Notes: generated from the sequence alone by a model not told the origin. DNA of 47,449 nt from Candidatus Gallacutalibacter pullicola (GCA_018712265.1 DVHF01000083.1:1-47449); one strand, 5' to 3'; numbered from the stretch's first letter, positions 7,714 to 17,276 are shown. Translations and numbers: made by a program.

Positions 7714-8271
7714 TTATGCGCGCTCCATGTACTCACCGGTTCTGGTGTCGATGCGGATCATTTCGCCCTCATCGATGAACAGCGGGACCTTGATCTCCGC
7801 GCCGGTTTCGAGCGTAGCGGGCTTGGTCGCATTGGTAGCGGTATCGCCCTTGAAGCCGGGATCGGTCTTGGTGACCTGAAGCTCCACAAAGGTGGGCGGC
7901 TCCACGCCGAAAACATTGCCCTTGTAGGAAAGGACCTTGCACTCCATGTTCTCCTTGACAAATTTGAAGTTGTCGCCGAGCACCTTCGCGCTGATCGGGA
8001 TCTGCTCGTAAGTCTCGTTGTCCATGAAGTAATAGAGATCGCCGTCCTGATAGAGGTACTGCATGTCCTTGCGCTCAATGTAGGCGGTCGGGTACTTGTC
8101 GTTCGGGTTAAAGGTTTTTTCTGTCACGGCGCCGGTGATCACATTGCGGATCTTGGTGCGCACAAAGGCCGCGCCCTTGCCGGGCTTTACGTGCTGGAAC
8201 TCGATGATGGAAACGACGTTGCCGTCCATCTCAAAGGTTACGCCATTTCTAAAATCGCCTGCAGAAATCAT
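7714..8271 (-). CDS. efp: elongation factor P
   Basis: EF-P binds between the P and E sites of the ribosome and relieves stalling at polyproline stretches. The protein is 185 aa, full length, with the KOW-like N-terminal domain ([16 protein letters not shown]), the modification loop [10 protein letters not shown] with Lys32 at the tip, and the two OB-fold domains ending in [11 protein letters not shown]. No modification enzyme is seen nearby. It has a good promoter of its own at 8308-8336 and lies downstream of the pepP-like gene, an order also known from Bacillus (yqhS-yqhT-efp). Confidence 0.97.
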   Translation of the reverse strand: MISAGDFRNGVTFEMDGNVVSIIEFQHVKPGKGAAFVRTKIRNVITGAVTEKTFNPNDKYPTAYIERKDMQYLYQDGDLYYFMDNETYEQIPISAKVLGDNFKFVKENMECKVLSYKGNVFGVEPPTFVELQVTKTDPGFKGDTATNATKPATLETGAEIKVPLFIDEGEMIRIDTRTGEYMERA

Positions 8272-8307
8272 AAAAAATCCTCCAAAATTGTAGTTTTCCT
8301 GTCTTTT

Positions 8308-8336
8308 AGTTTATCGTATTTTCTTCTGTTTTTCAA
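8308..8336 (-). promoter_or_regulatory. promoter upstream of efp
   Basis: Minus-strand TTGAAA (8336-8331), 17-nt spacer, TAAACT (8313-8308), 36 nt before the efp start. Confidence 0.6.
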
Positions 8337-8433
8337 GTATTCCCGAAAAGTTTTCCTTTCACACGAAAATTCCCGCAAAAGCGGTGGGAGTTTCCGGCAT
8401 ATTTCCGGTGAAATGGAAGTGTTTTCCAAAAGC

Positions 8434-9510
8434 TTACAAAATAATAAGCTCTTTGGGGGAATGCGTGAGGTTTTCGGTGCCGGATTCCGTCACCGCTATC
8501 ATGTCCTCAATGCGCACGCCGAACCGGCCCGCCAGATAGATCCCCGGCTCCACCGTGACCACCATGCCCGGGAGCAGTGTGGTGGAATCGGACGCGGCAA
8601 AGCGCGGCCATTCGTGGATCTCCACGCCCACGCCGTGACCGGTGCTGTGGCCGAACGTGCCCGGGTAGTCCTTTTCGATGATGTCGCGGGCCGCCTTGTC
8701 AACCGACGAGCAGACAGCTCCCGGCTTGGCCGCAGCAAGGGCGGCAAGCTGTGCGTCGAGTACGGTCTGATATACGCGGCGCTGATCCTCCGTGACCTCC
8801 CCCACCGCGACGGTGCGGGTCATATCGGAATGGTAGCCGTCAAGCAGCGCGCCGATGTCCATCGTTACGAAATCGCCGGACTCGATCTTTTTCTCTGAGG
8901 GCACGCCGTGACACTGCGATCCGTTTGCACCGGACACGACGATCAGTTCAAAGGCCACGCCCTCGGCGCCGTTGCGGCGCATGAAGAATTCCAGATCGAG
9001 CGCGATCTCGCGTTCCGTGACGCCGGGGTGAATTTTGCCGAGGATATATTCAAACGACGCGTCCGTGATCGCCTGCGCATCGCGGATTTTCTGGATCTCC
9101 TGCGGCGTCTTGACGATGCGCAGCGTGCGCAGGATCGTGTCGAGCGTGCCGTCCTTGACAGCCTGGACGCCCGCTGATTTGCAGGTGTTTTCCAGGTCGT
9201 CGGCCTCCGCAAGCGTGAGCGCAGAGTATTCCAGATATACTGTGGTGATGTTCTGCTCGCGGAAAAGCTGCTGGAGCGTCTCCGCGGCGCGGGTGTACAT
9301 CAGGACATTGCAGTCTTTGATTTTCAGCTGGGCCGCTTCAAAATACCGGAAATCCGTCATGAACCACGCGCCCTGCTTCGTGACAAGGACCATCCCCGCG
9401 CTCGACGGGAAGCCCGTCAGATAGCGGCGGTTTTTGCCGGAGGTGATCAGCGCGGCGCAGCCGTCCTGCTCCGGCAGGAGATCCATCAGCCGTTCAACTG
9501 CTGTTTTCAT
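8434..9510 (-). CDS. M24 family Xaa-Pro aminopeptidase
   Basis: Metallopeptidase of 358 aa that removes N-terminal residues preceding proline. A creatinase-type N-terminal domain is followed by the pita-bread catalytic domain. The five metal ligands are visible: two Asp in MDIGALLDGYHSDMTRTV, His in HSTGHGVGVEIHEWP, Glu in VTVEPGIY and Glu in GVRIEDM. AAAGGAGG precedes the ATG. It lies between aroQ (24 nt upstream) and efp, equivalent to Bacillus yqhT. It is cytoplasmic, with no signal peptide. Confidence 0.92.
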   Translation of the reverse strand: MKTAVERLMDLLPEQDGCAALITSGKNRRYLTGFPSSAGMVLVTKQGAWFMTDFRYFEAAQLKIKDCNVLMYTRAAETLQQLFREQNITTVYLEYSALTLAEADDLENTCKSAGVQAVKDGTLDTILRTLRIVKTPQEIQKIRDAQAITDASFEYILGKIHPGVTEREIALDLEFFMRRNGAEGVAFELIVVSGANGSQCHGVPSEKKIESGDFVTMDIGALLDGYHSDMTRTVAVGEVTEDQRRVYQTVLDAQLAALAAAKPGAVCSSVDKAARDIIEKDYPGTFGHSTGHGVGVEIHEWPRFAASDSTTLLPGMVVTVEPGIYLAGRFGVRIEDMIAVTESGTENLTHSPKELIIL

Positions 9511-9534
9511 AATCGTTCCGCCTCCTTTTCCCTT

Positions 9535-9972
9535 TTACATCAGGCTTTCCAGCGCCGACAGCGCCAGAAAATAGCTCTGCTTGCCAAATCCCGCGATCTG
9601 CCCGGCGCATACCGGCGCGATCACCGAGGTGTGCCGGAATTCCTCGCGCGCGTGGATGTTCGACATATGCACCTCCACGAACGGGATCCGCACGCAGGCG
9701 ATCGCGTCGCGCAGGGCATAGCTGTAATGCGTGAGCGCCCCGGCGTTGATCACCACACCGTCGTAAACGCCCTTTGCGCCATGGATTTTATCAATGAGAG
9801 CGCCCTCCCAGTTCGACTGGAAGATCTCACATTCATAGTTGTGCTTTTTGGCCTCCTCCATGATTTGCAGGTTGATGCTTTCCGCCGTTTCATCGCCGTA
9901 GACGCCTTTCTCCCGCACACCGACCATGTTTAGGTTTGGGCCAAGCAGGACAAGCACTTTTTTGTTTCCCAT
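9535..9972 (-). CDS. aroQ: type II 3-dehydroquinate dehydratase
   Basis: Third step of the shikimate pathway: 3-dehydroquinate to 3-dehydroshikimate. The protein is 145 aa, the normal size, with the LGPNLNMVG start, catalytic Tyr25 in [16 protein letters not shown] (about residues 77-85) and [15 protein letters not shown] carrying the catalytic His102 and Arg109. The ATG at 9972 is chosen because the family starts at this strand and GAGG precedes it; the longer open frame upstream overlaps yqeG and is a shadow. Neighbours are yqeG (22 nt upstream) and the pepP-like gene. Confidence 0.95.
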   Translation of the reverse strand: MGNKKVLVLLGPNLNMVGVREKGVYGDETAESINLQIMEEAKKHNYECEIFQSNWEGALIDKIHGAKGVYDGVVINAGALTHYSYALRDAIACVRIPFVEVHMSNIHAREEFRHTSVIAPVCAGQIAGFGKQSYFLALSALESLM

Positions 9973-9994
9973 TGTCAAGACCTCGCTGCTTCTG

Positions 9995-10504
9995 TTATTT
10001 TTCCGGGCCAAGGCCCTTCTGCCGGATGCGCCTGCGGATGCCCTTTTCCAGCCGCCGCCGGATCCGGAACGACAGGGATTTTTCCTCGCTGACAGGGGTG
10101 AGCAGGATGGAGCGCATCCGGGAAAGGTTCGCGCCGAGCACGTCGGTGAAGATCTGATCGCCCACCACCGCCGTCTCGCGGCATTTCGTCCCAAGGCGCC
10201 TCGCGCCCCGCCAATAGGCAAACGGGAGCGGCTTCATGCACATGCTCAGGAACGGGATCCGATACCGCCCGGCGAACGGCGCCACCCTTTCATGCGTATT
10301 ATTCGACAGGATGATCAGCCCGAACCCTGCGTCCGCCATCCGGCGCGACCATTCGATCGTCCCGGCAAAAGGCTGCGGTGAGCCATGCTCCGCCAATGTG
10401 TTGTCCACATCCAGGATCAGCCCGCGCACCCCCAGCTCCCGGAGGAGCTCCGGCGTAATGTCAATCACCCGTTCGACTGCTGCCGACGGCAAAAAAAGCC
10501 CCAT
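9995..10504 (-). CDS. yqeG: YqeG family HAD IIIA-type phosphatase
   Basis: HAD-superfamily protein of 169 aa. Motif I is DVDNTL (Asp32 and Asp34), motif II the Ser in IILSNNT, and a later [14 protein letters not shown] carries the acidic motif. This matches YqeG of Firmicutes, related to mitochondrial phosphatidylglycerophosphatase. That would fit the PgsA-like enzyme at the start of the window, but a role in phosphatidylglycerol synthesis here is inference. The C-terminus is very basic ([16 protein letters not shown]). It follows rpsU after a terminator and leads the aroQ-pepP-efp group. Confidence 0.88.
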   Translation of the reverse strand: MGLFLPSAAVERVIDITPELLRELGVRGLILDVDNTLAEHGSPQPFAGTIEWSRRMADAGFGLIILSNNTHERVAPFAGRYRIPFLSMCMKPLPFAYWRGARRLGTKCRETAVVGDQIFTDVLGANLSRMRSILLTPVSEEKSLSFRIRRRLEKGIRRRIRQKGLGPEK

Positions 10505-10548
10505 ATTTCACCTCGCACCCAGCGGATCCTCCGCCGTTTTTCGGGATC

Positions 10549-10575
10549 AAAAAAGCGGGCAGAACGCCCGCTTTT
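10549..10575 (-). terminator. rpsU terminator
   Basis: GCGGGC / GCCCGC stem with the 5-nt loop AGAAC, flanked by A and T runs, so it can work on both strands. It lies 30 nt after the rpsU stop and 45 nt before yqeG. Confidence 0.85.
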
Positions 10576-10604
10576 CCTTCCTTGATTTTGCTGCACCGCA
10601 CAGG

Positions 10605-10781
10605 TTATCTGAACTTGCGCTTACGGGCTGCCTCAGACTTTTTCTTGCGCTTTACAGAGGGCTTTTCATAAGCCTCTCTCTTGCGAACTTCGGCAATAAC
10701 GCCCGCTCTGGCACACTGCTTCTTGAATCTTCTCAGAGCACTGTCCAGGGACTCATTGTCCTTGATTCTAATCTCAGCCAT
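10605..10781 (-). CDS. rpsU: 30S ribosomal protein S21
   Basis: Ribosomal protein of 58 aa, reading [19 protein letters not shown] at the N-terminus and ending in a Lys/Arg-rich tail ([15 protein letters not shown]). S21 contacts the 3' end of 16S rRNA in the small subunit. GGGAGGG lies 6 nt before the ATG. It is transcribed alone from a near-perfect promoter (10836-10864) and ends at a strong terminator. Confidence 0.96.
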   Translation of the reverse strand: MAEIRIKDNESLDSALRRFKKQCARAGVIAEVRKREAYEKPSVKRKKKSEAARKRKFR

Positions 10782-10835
10782 TTATTTCCCTCCCATCCGC
10801 CGAAAGGCAGGGGTATTCGTCGTATAACATAAGTA

Positions 10836-10864
10836 ATTATAACGGTTTCGGTACGGATTGTCAA
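10836..10864 (-). promoter_or_regulatory. consensus sigma-A promoter of rpsU
   Basis: Minus-strand TTGACA (10864-10859), 17-nt spacer, TATAAT (10841-10836): both hexamers match the consensus exactly. Confidence 0.9.
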
Positions 10865-10936
10865 GGGATTCCGGAAAACTTTCTCCAAAAGCTGGATATT
10901 TTTTCCAAAACCGCCGGAATTAGATCCGGTTCCCGG

Positions 10937-10965
10937 TTGTAATCTCCTGTAAAATCCATTATAAT
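10937..10965 (+). promoter_or_regulatory. promoter of the DUF4261 gene
   Basis: TTGTAA (10937-10942), 17-nt spacer, TATAAT (10960-10965), 37 nt before the ATG at 11003. Confidence 0.75.
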
Positions 10966-11002
10966 GATATCAAATTTGACGGTTCAAAATCAGGAGGTGC
11001 TT

Positions 11003-12799
11003 ATGGAAACGCTTCTTACCCAGGAAATCATCGATCAGCTGGATGCCTGTGAGGATAATTTCAGCTCCTACGCTTACCGGCAGCTGCAAATTCTGTTTGA
11101 TTTTATCAGCGGCAGCGTGGATGCCGGACGCTTCTCGGAGGAGGACGCGCACCACGATTTGGAGATCGCGCTGCGCATTGCCTATTCGTGCAACAACATC
11201 GACGATTATGAGCACTACTATATGGCGGCCGAGTGGCTGGCCCCTGTGGAGGATCTGGCGCACGGCTGCGGCGTGTGGTACTACCGCTACGCAAACGCGC
11301 TGATGTACTGCGGCGAACCGGAAAAGGCGCGGGATTATCTGGAAAGAGGTGTGCAGGAGGACCCGGAATATCCGTGGGCCTGGCTGACGCTGGCGCGGCT
11401 GCGCAGCCATTTCGGGGACAAGGCCGGCGCTCTGGAAGCCAATGCGCGCGGGCTTGCGCTCGTGCCCGGCGATTATGAGTTCACGCGCCAGCAGACCGAG
11501 CTGGAGCAGGGCAAAACGCTCGAGGAGATGGAAAACCACTATATCAACGAGGAGGCCGACCGCAAGCTGATGGAGGGCCTTTTGACAGAGGAACGCGACG
11601 AAAAGCTGTTTGCCATTTCCGGCATTGTATGCAACCGTCCACAGCTTTCTGAAAATCTCGCCGCGCTTGAGATCAGCGGCTGGGTTCCCAACACTCCCTA
11701 TTGCTTTGGGACAATCCCTCATGGCACGGAGGGGACCCAATTCACAGCGATGATGAATGAGGCCGCATTCTCCAAGGTCTCTCCTGTATGGCTTGCAGAG
11801 CTTCGCAGCCGCATTCCGGATCTGGACAGGCAGGCGCTGGAATGGCTGGAACACCGGTTCCCGGATCTGCCGGAGGATATCCGGCTGGGGGAAATCCGGC
11901 TGTACCGGGCGCATGAGCTCCAGCTTTCGTACAGCCCGGCCTCCGGCGGCGACGGGCTCTCCCTCCCTGTCTCCAAGGACTGGTCCATTTCCGATCCCGG
12001 TTTTTGGGGAGACACCTGGAAGCTTGCCGTTTCAGCGGAGAGCCGTTCTCTGTTTACTGCGATCCTCCTGCTGGAAAATCCTGACTGGGATTGGGAGCAG
12101 CTCTGCCGCGATCTCAAAAGCGACTGGGGGATTTCCTGCAAGCTTTCGGAAAAGCAGCCCAACCGGCTGATGTTTGAATCGGACAGTCTGCTGGGAACGT
12201 TGACCCTCGGCAATTTTCCCATACCGAACGGTGAGGCGGAGCAGATCGCCGCCAATAACTACCTCTGGTCTGAGGCTGTGGAGACAGTCGGACGCCATCA
12301 GGCGAATATCGTTGCGGCGGTATTTGGGAAAGGCGCTGCGCCGATTGACAGCGGAAAACTGCTTGTCAAGCTGTGCGCGTCCTGCTGCCGTCAGGAAAAC
12401 GTCCTTGGGGTTTATACTTCCGGCACGGTGTTCCAGCCGTCGTTCTATCTGCGTTCCGCCCTTGTTATGCGCGACGGCGATCTTCCTGTGCTCGACTGGA
12501 TTTACTTCGGACTGTACCGCTCTGACAACGGCATCTCCGGCTATACCTATGGGTTGGAGAATTTTGGAAAGCGGGAAATCGAAGTTCTTGATTCCAATAC
12601 AAAGCCCGTTGAACTCCGGGATTTCCTGTTCAATATTGCCTACTACATCCTTGACAACGATATGGAATTCCATGACGGTGAAACCATCGGTTTTTCGGAG
12701 CATCAAAAGCTGCCTATCACGCTCAGCGCAGGCGTCGCTGTTGATGGAATGAGTTTCAAAATTTCCTATCGCAAAAAGCCCGTCACAAAAAGCAAATAA
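11003..12799 (+). CDS. TPR-containing protein with C-terminal DUF4261 domain
   Basis: Large soluble protein of 598 aa. The N-terminal 190 or so residues hold TPR-like helical pairs (for example YRYANALMYCGEPEKARDYL and WLTLARLRSHFGDKAGALE). The C-terminal half matches DUF4261: NNYLWSEAVETVGRHQANIV, GTVFQPSFY, SGYTYGLENFGKREIEV, and a final DGETIGFSEHQKLPIT block. The middle section is unassigned. Function unknown; related proteins occur in Firmicutes genomes without a fixed partner. CAGGAGG lies 5 nt before the ATG at 11003; the ATG at 10964 overlaps the -10 box and is rejected. It stands alone between its own promoter and a bidirectional terminator. Confidence 0.82.
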   Translation: METLLTQEIIDQLDACEDNFSSYAYRQLQILFDFISGSVDAGRFSEEDAHHDLEIALRIAYSCNNIDDYEHYYMAAEWLAPVEDLAHGCGVWYYRYANALMYCGEPEKARDYLERGVQEDPEYPWAWLTLARLRSHFGDKAGALEANARGLALVPGDYEFTRQQTELEQGKTLEEMENHYINEEADRKLMEGLLTEERDEKLFAISGIVCNRPQLSENLAALEISGWVPNTPYCFGTIPHGTEGTQFTAMMNEAAFSKVSPVWLAELRSRIPDLDRQALEWLEHRFPDLPEDIRLGEIRLYRAHELQLSYSPASGGDGLSLPVSKDWSISDPGFWGDTWKLAVSAESRSLFTAILLLENPDWDWEQLCRDLKSDWGISCKLSEKQPNRLMFESDSLLGTLTLGNFPIPNGEAEQIAANNYLWSEAVETVGRHQANIVAAVFGKGAAPIDSGKLLVKLCASCCRQENVLGVYTSGTVFQPSFYLRSALVMRDGDLPVLDWIYFGLYRSDNGISGYTYGLENFGKREIEVLDSNTKPVELRDFLFNIAYYILDNDMEFHDGETIGFSEHQKLPITLSAGVAVDGMSFKISYRKKPVTKSK

Positions 12800-12813
12800 A
12801 AATCCAGGCTGAG

Positions 12814-12847
12814 AAAAGGATCGCGCTGTTCTGGCGCGATCCTTTTT
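12814..12847. terminator. bidirectional terminator between convergent genes
   Basis: AAAAGGATCGCGC and GCGCGATCCTTTTT arms with a 7-nt loop. It serves both the DUF4261 gene and the end of the cobalamin run at cbiC. Confidence 0.88.
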
Positions 12848-12874
12848 CATAGTAGTTACGTCCCCAGCGCAGAG

Positions 12875-13522
12875 CTACGGAGCTGTCCGGGAGCCGGACT
12901 GATAGAGCAGTGCGTTGCAGATAGCGGCGGCGACGTTGCTGCCGCCCTTGCGGCCGCGCGCTATGATATAGGGAACGTCGCGGCGGGAGAGGAATCTTTC
13001 CTTAGATTCCTCCGCATTGACAAAGCCGACCGGCACGCCAATAACCAGATCCGGATGGATTGCTCCGACGTCGAGAAGCTTTTCAAGCTCGAGCAGGGCA
13101 GTCGGCGCGTTGCCAATCGCGACAATCAGCGGCCCGCCCGACAGTTCGCGGGCTGCTTTCTGCATCGCCGCCGCCGAGCGCGTCGTGCCGTTCCGTTTAG
13201 CCTCCTCCGCAACGCCGCTGTCCGCCACAAAGCAATAGGCCGTACCGCCCAGCCGTCCCAGAACGCGCTTGTTGATCCCGGCGCGCGCCATCTCCGTATC
13301 CGTCACAATTGACGCACCGCGGCACAGCGCATCCACACCGCGCCGCACCGCCTCCGGACTGAACACCAGGCGATCCGCGTACTCAAAGTCCGCCGTTGTG
13401 TGGATGACGCGCTTGATCACCGTCTCATTCTCCGGATCCAGAACGCGGTCCCCGAGTTCTTCTGTAATGATTTCCATACTGCGCCGTTCGATGTCCTCCG
13501 GCAAAACGTCCTGCAATTTCAT
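12875..13522 (-). CDS. cbiC: precorrin-8X / cobalt-precorrin-8 methylmutase
   Basis: Moves the methyl group from C-11 to C-12 to give (cobalt-precorrin) hydrogenobyrinate. The protein is 215 aa. The catalytic His is probably His41 in [13 protein letters not shown], and [27 protein letters not shown] and [16 protein letters not shown] are family hallmarks. It is the last gene of the cobalamin run. The start overlaps the cbiP stop by 4 nt (ATGA), so translation is coupled. It implies that the corrin-ring genes exist elsewhere in the genome. Confidence 0.94.
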   Translation of the reverse strand: MKLQDVLPEDIERRSMEIITEELGDRVLDPENETVIKRVIHTTADFEYADRLVFSPEAVRRGVDALCRGASIVTDTEMARAGINKRVLGRLGGTAYCFVADSGVAEEAKRNGTTRSAAAMQKAARELSGGPLIVAIGNAPTALLELEKLLDVGAIHPDLVIGVPVGFVNAEESKERFLSRRDVPYIIARGRKGGSNVAAAICNALLYQSGSRTAP

Positions 13523-15024
13523 GCGATCCCCTCCTCCAAAATCCGATAAATCAGCTTCATGTCGAGGTTTTCCCGGAGCGTATCCGCAAGCAGATCATAC
13601 TGCTGTTCTTTATAGGTATGCAGATCGAGCGGCCGTGCCGTCTCCGGGAGTCCTTTCCGGCGCAGCAACGCGTTGATCAGGGCCGCAGTGACCTCGCCGG
13701 TATCGAAGATGCCGTGAAGATACGTTCCGCCGCAGTTTCCGCACAGGATGCCATCCGGATGCGCCGCGCCGTCCTGCGTGCGCAGTGTGCAGAATGGACG
13801 CGCGTTCCCCTCCGGATTAGTGACCCCCATATGGATTTCGTATCCGGAAACCTTTTTCCCGGAAAGCGGTGCAAAGAAGCCGTCCAGAGGCGCGACGCTC
13901 CCCTCGGCCTGCGTGCGTGTTTTCTGCGCGGAGAACACAGTTTCCGCCGGGAGCAGGCCCATACCCCGGACGGTTCCGCCGTGCTCCACTGACAACGGAT
14001 CCGAGAGTGTCCGGCCCATCATCTGGAACCCGCCGCAGATTCCAAAGACAATCCCGCCCGCGGCGGCGTATTTCAGGATTTCCGCTTCCAGCCCGCTTTC
14101 ACGCAGCCAGATCAGATCCCCCATCGTATTTTTGGTTCCCGGCAGCAGCAGGAGATCAGGGGATCCCAATTCCGCGCGGGTCCCGACATACCGAAGGGAG
14201 ACAAGCGGGTTTGATTCCAGCACAGCAAAATCCGTGAAATTGGAAATATGCGGCAGACGGATCACCGCAATCTCCACAGGTCCGGAGGCCCCGCGGCGTT
14301 CAAAGCGATCGGAAAGGCTGTCCTCGTCGTCGATGTCAAGCTTTGTATACGGCACAACGCCCGCCGTCGGGATATGGATCCTGTCCTCAAGCATTTGCAG
14401 GCCCGGTTCCAGCAGCTTTTTATCCCCCCGGAACTTGTTGATGATGGTAGCCTTAACCATCGCACGCTCCTCCGGCTCAAGCAGGATCATAGTCCCCACC
14501 AGCGACGCGAACACGCCGCCGCGATCGATGTCCCCCACCAGAAGGACCGGAGCTTTCGCGATTTTTGCCATGCCCATATTGACGATGTCGTTCTGCTTGA
14601 GGTTGATTTCCGCGGGACTCCCTGCGCCCTCCAGCACGATGACGTCGAACTGGCTTTCCAGTTTATGGTACGCTTCTTCAATCACGGGGATAAATTCCCG
14701 TTTCCGGCGAAAATATTCTGATGCGCGCATATTGCCCAGCACCTCGCCGCTGACAATCACCTGAGAGCCGACGTCGCTGGTTGGTTTGAGCAGGATCGGG
14801 TTCATCAACACGGACGGTTCGATCCCGGCAGCCTCGGCCTGCATCACCTGGGCGCGGCCCATTTCGAGTCCGTCCCGGGTAATGAAGGAATTGAGCGCCA
14901 TATTCTGGGATTTAAAGGGAGCGGTCCGCAGTCCGTCCTGCCGGAATATCCTGCACAGCCCGGCCGCCAGCAGGCTCTTTCCCGCATTGGACATCGTCCC
15001 CTGCACCATGATTGCCTTCGCCAT
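13519..15024 (-). CDS. cbiP: cobyric acid synthase
   Basis: Glutamine-dependent amidation of adenosylcobyrinic acid a,c-diamide at side chains b, d, e and g, giving adenosylcobyric acid (CbiP/CobQ). The protein is 501 aa. An N-terminal dethiobiotin-synthase-like ATP domain ([19 protein letters not shown]) is followed by the class I amidotransferase domain with the nucleophile in [10 protein letters not shown] and His in YLHGIFD. The ATG at 15024 follows AAAGGAG. The open frame extends further upstream, but that part ([11 protein letters not shown]...) is R3 repeat and not protein. It overlaps cbiC by 4 nt. Confidence 0.95.
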   Translation of the reverse strand: MAKAIMVQGTMSNAGKSLLAAGLCRIFRQDGLRTAPFKSQNMALNSFITRDGLEMGRAQVMQAEAAGIEPSVLMNPILLKPTSDVGSQVIVSGEVLGNMRASEYFRRKREFIPVIEEAYHKLESQFDVIVLEGAGSPAEINLKQNDIVNMGMAKIAKAPVLLVGDIDRGGVFASLVGTMILLEPEERAMVKATIINKFRGDKKLLEPGLQMLEDRIHIPTAGVVPYTKLDIDDEDSLSDRFERRGASGPVEIAVIRLPHISNFTDFAVLESNPLVSLRYVGTRAELGSPDLLLLPGTKNTMGDLIWLRESGLEAEILKYAAAGGIVFGICGGFQMMGRTLSDPLSVEHGGTVRGMGLLPAETVFSAQKTRTQAEGSVAPLDGFFAPLSGKKVSGYEIHMGVTNPEGNARPFCTLRTQDGAAHPDGILCGNCGGTYLHGIFDTGEVTAALINALLRRKGLPETARPLDLHTYKEQQYDLLADTLRENLDMKLIYRILEEGIA

Positions 15025-15045
15025 CTCTGCTCCTTTCCTGCTGTT

Positions 15046-15245
15046 GGGGCTCCGCCCCAAGCCCTGCCAGGGGGCTTCTCGCCCCCTGGACCCCGAGCTG
15101 GGGAGCAAGCTCCCCAGACCCCAGCACATTTCCGATATGCGTCGGAAATGAAGTTTTGGATTGTTTGTTGTTTTTTACAAGTCTGACGTTCCGCGCGGGT
15201 CGCGCGTTAGTTGGGGCTCTGCCCCAAACCCCCGCACCGTGGAAA
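15046..15245. repeat. R3 interspersed hairpin element
   Basis: A series of GC palindromes (GGGGCTCCGCCCC; AGGGGG / CCCCCT; CTGGGGAG / CTCCCCAG), then the stem CATTTCCGA (15127-15135) / TCGGAAATG (15142-15150), AAGTTTT and GGGGCTCTGCCCC. Copies lie at 41128-41300 and, inverted, at 19097-19325. It fills the gap between cobD and cbiP. Confidence 0.8.
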
Positions 15246-15260
15246 ATTTGCCCCACAGTT

Positions 15261-16301
15261 CTAAAATTCGCGGCAGGCGGCAAGGAAACGGGAATTTTCC
15301 TTCGGCAGGCGCACCACGGCGCGAAAATCATACTCGTCAAGACCGGGATAATTCGCGCAGGAACGGATCAAGATTCCCCGATCAAGCAGGAATTCCCGAA
15401 GTCCCGGACGCGGCGCGCGGAAAAAGACGTAGTTCGCTTCGCTGTCCACCGCGTCCATGCCAAAGAGGCGGAGCTCCTGGATCATCCGTTCCCGCTGCGA
15501 CCGGATCAGATTCCGCGTACGTTCCAGGTATTTCGTTTCCCGCAGAGCCGCCACCCCCGCCGCCTGCGCAGGAATAGAAACGGCCCACGGCTGACCGCAT
15601 TGTTCCAATCTCTGGACGAGCGCAGGATCCGAACACAGTGCATACCCCAGGCGCAAGCCCGGGATGGCGTAAATTTTCGTGAATGCCTTGAGAATGACGA
15701 CGTGCGGGAATTCTTTCAGGAGCGGGATCAGCGTATGCGCGTTGGGATCGTCCAGAAAATCCTGAAAGCACTCGTCCAGCACAATGCGGATTCCCAATTC
15801 GGCGCAGCGATGCACGACGGCAAGGAGAAGCGCGGGCTCGATCGTCCGGCCTGTGGGATTATTGGGATTGCAGAGGAACAGCAGATCCGTCCCCGGCGTG
15901 AGATCGTCGAGCAGCCGCCGGGTAACGGCAAAGCCCTCCTCGCGGCGCAGGCGGTGGGAAACGATGTGACAGCCCGATGATTCCAGCGCAAAGCCGTATT
16001 CCAGAAAGGTGGGTTCAGCAATCACGGCGCGTTTGGGGCGTACAGCCCAGACGAGACGGAAAATCAGATCCGCCGCGCCGTTGCCGAATACGAGCCAGTC
16101 CGGCGGGATGCTTTCGTGCTCCGACAGCGCGCGCCGCAGCTCACGGCAAAGCGGATCCGGATAGTGGACGCATCCCTCCACCGACGATACCACGGCCTGT
16201 TTCACACCCTCCGGGATCCCCAGAGAATTGATATTCGCAGAAAAATCAAGCACCGGGCCAGGGATCGAGTAAATATCCCCACCGTGCGGAAGTTCTTTCA
16301 T
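15261..16301 (-). CDS. cobD: threonine-phosphate decarboxylase (CobD type, PLP-dependent)
   Basis: Class II aminotransferase fold of 346 aa that decarboxylates L-threonine-O-3-phosphate to (R)-1-amino-2-propanol phosphate, the linker of the nucleotide loop. Visible are CNPNNPTG (144-151), Asp176 in VLDECF, the PLP lysine at about Lys209 in AFTKIYAIPGLRLGY, and the late Arg. Histidinol-phosphate aminotransferase is the closest alternative, but the HGGD start and the cobalamin neighbours favour CobD. It lies 9 nt downstream of cbiB and is followed by an R3 repeat. Confidence 0.92.
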   Translation of the reverse strand: MKELPHGGDIYSIPGPVLDFSANINSLGIPEGVKQAVVSSVEGCVHYPDPLCRELRRALSEHESIPPDWLVFGNGAADLIFRLVWAVRPKRAVIAEPTFLEYGFALESSGCHIVSHRLRREEGFAVTRRLLDDLTPGTDLLFLCNPNNPTGRTIEPALLLAVVHRCAELGIRIVLDECFQDFLDDPNAHTLIPLLKEFPHVVILKAFTKIYAIPGLRLGYALCSDPALVQRLEQCGQPWAVSIPAQAAGVAALRETKYLERTRNLIRSQRERMIQELRLFGMDAVDSEANYVFFRAPRPGLREFLLDRGILIRSCANYPGLDEYDFRAVVRLPKENSRFLAACREF

Positions 16302-16310
16302 AAAATTCCC

Positions 16311-17276
16311 TCACAGAAAAAACAGGATAGCCGCGCGGACGCATATCGATAACGCCAATAGCAGCCAAGACGTTCCGTAAAGCAGGCGGTTCGCCGCGGG
16401 AATTTCATCCGGCACAACGGGACGGAGCGGATCTCCTATCGTCTTTTTATGGACAATTTTCCCAAAATAGGAGGCATCTCCCGCAAGCTGCACACCGAGT
16501 GCGCCCGCACATACGGCCTCGGTCTGCGCGCTGTTCGGACTGGAATGGTTCCGGCGGTCGCGCAGATAGATCCGCTTCGCACCCGCCGCGTCCATCCCCA
16601 GCAGACGCGCTGCGAGGATCATCAGACGCGCCGTCAGCCGTGACGGGAGGTAGTTGAACACATCGTCCACCTTAGCGGACGCGCATCCGAACCAGAGATA
16701 TTTATCGTTTTTGTACCCTACCATGGAATCCAGCGTATTGACGGCTTTATAGAAAAATCCCAGCGGCGCGCCGCCCAGCGCCAGATAAAAAAGCGGCGCG
16801 CCCACGCCGTCACTCGTGTTTTCCGCCACGGTTTCCACCGCCGCTTTCGTCACCTGCTCCGCCGTCAGGTTTTCTGTATCGCGCCCCACAATCATGGAGA
16901 CGGCCCGACGCGCTGCCGCAAGATCGCCCTTTTTCAGTTCCTGATAGACCTTCATGCTCTCCGTTTTCAGCGATTTTACCGCCAAAATCTGGTAGCACAT
17001 GACAGCCTCCACGGCAAACGCCAGCAGCGGATGGATCTGTGCGCAGACCCACAGAAGTAGAAGCGGCACCGCGCACGATACCGCGGGGACGAACACCGCA
17101 AGCACCGCGCCTGCCCAAAATTCTCCGCGCGCCGTCTTGGGGGCTATGGCGCGGAGGAACCGTTCCGTCTTGGTGATCAGCCAGCCGATCAGCCGAACGG
17201 GATGCGGCAGCCAATGCGGATCACCAAACAGCAGATCGAGTGCAAAGCCCGTCAAAAGGGCTAGGACTGGAAGCAT
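16311..17276 (-). CDS. cbiB: adenosylcobinamide-phosphate synthase
   Basis: Membrane protein of 321 aa that joins adenosylcobyric acid to aminopropanol (phosphate), supplied by the next gene cobD. The start LLTGFALDLLFGDPHWLPHP is diagnostic, as are the ENTSDGVGAPLFY and NTLDSMVGYKNDKY blocks and several membrane helices. GAGGGGGG precedes the ATG. The start overlaps the CobU-like gene by 16 nt, so translation is probably coupled. In some nomenclatures this enzyme is called CobD. Confidence 0.95.
   Translation of the reverse strand: MLPVLALLTGFALDLLFGDPHWLPHPVRLIGWLITKTERFLRAIAPKTARGEFWAGAVLAVFVPAVSCAVPLLLLWVCAQIHPLLAFAVEAVMCYQILAVKSLKTESMKVYQELKKGDLAAARRAVSMIVGRDTENLTAEQVTKAAVETVAENTSDGVGAPLFYLALGGAPLGFFYKAVNTLDSMVGYKNDKYLWFGCASAKVDDVFNYLPSRLTARLMILAARLLGMDAAGAKRIYLRDRRNHSSPNSAQTEAVCAGALGVQLAGDASYFGKIVHKKTIGDPLRPVVPDEIPAANRLLYGTSWLLLALSICVRAAILFFL

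Noticed and set aside
9973-10221. Long upstream extension of the AroQ frame.
   Set aside because: It overlaps yqeG in another frame; AroQ proteins begin at the [12 protein letters not shown] strand and an SD precedes that ATG.
15025-15129. N-terminal extension of CbiP ([11 protein letters not shown]...).
   Set aside because: Encoded by an R3 repeat; nearly the same peptide appears before the WbpB-like gene (41109-41189), so it is repeat-derived open frame.
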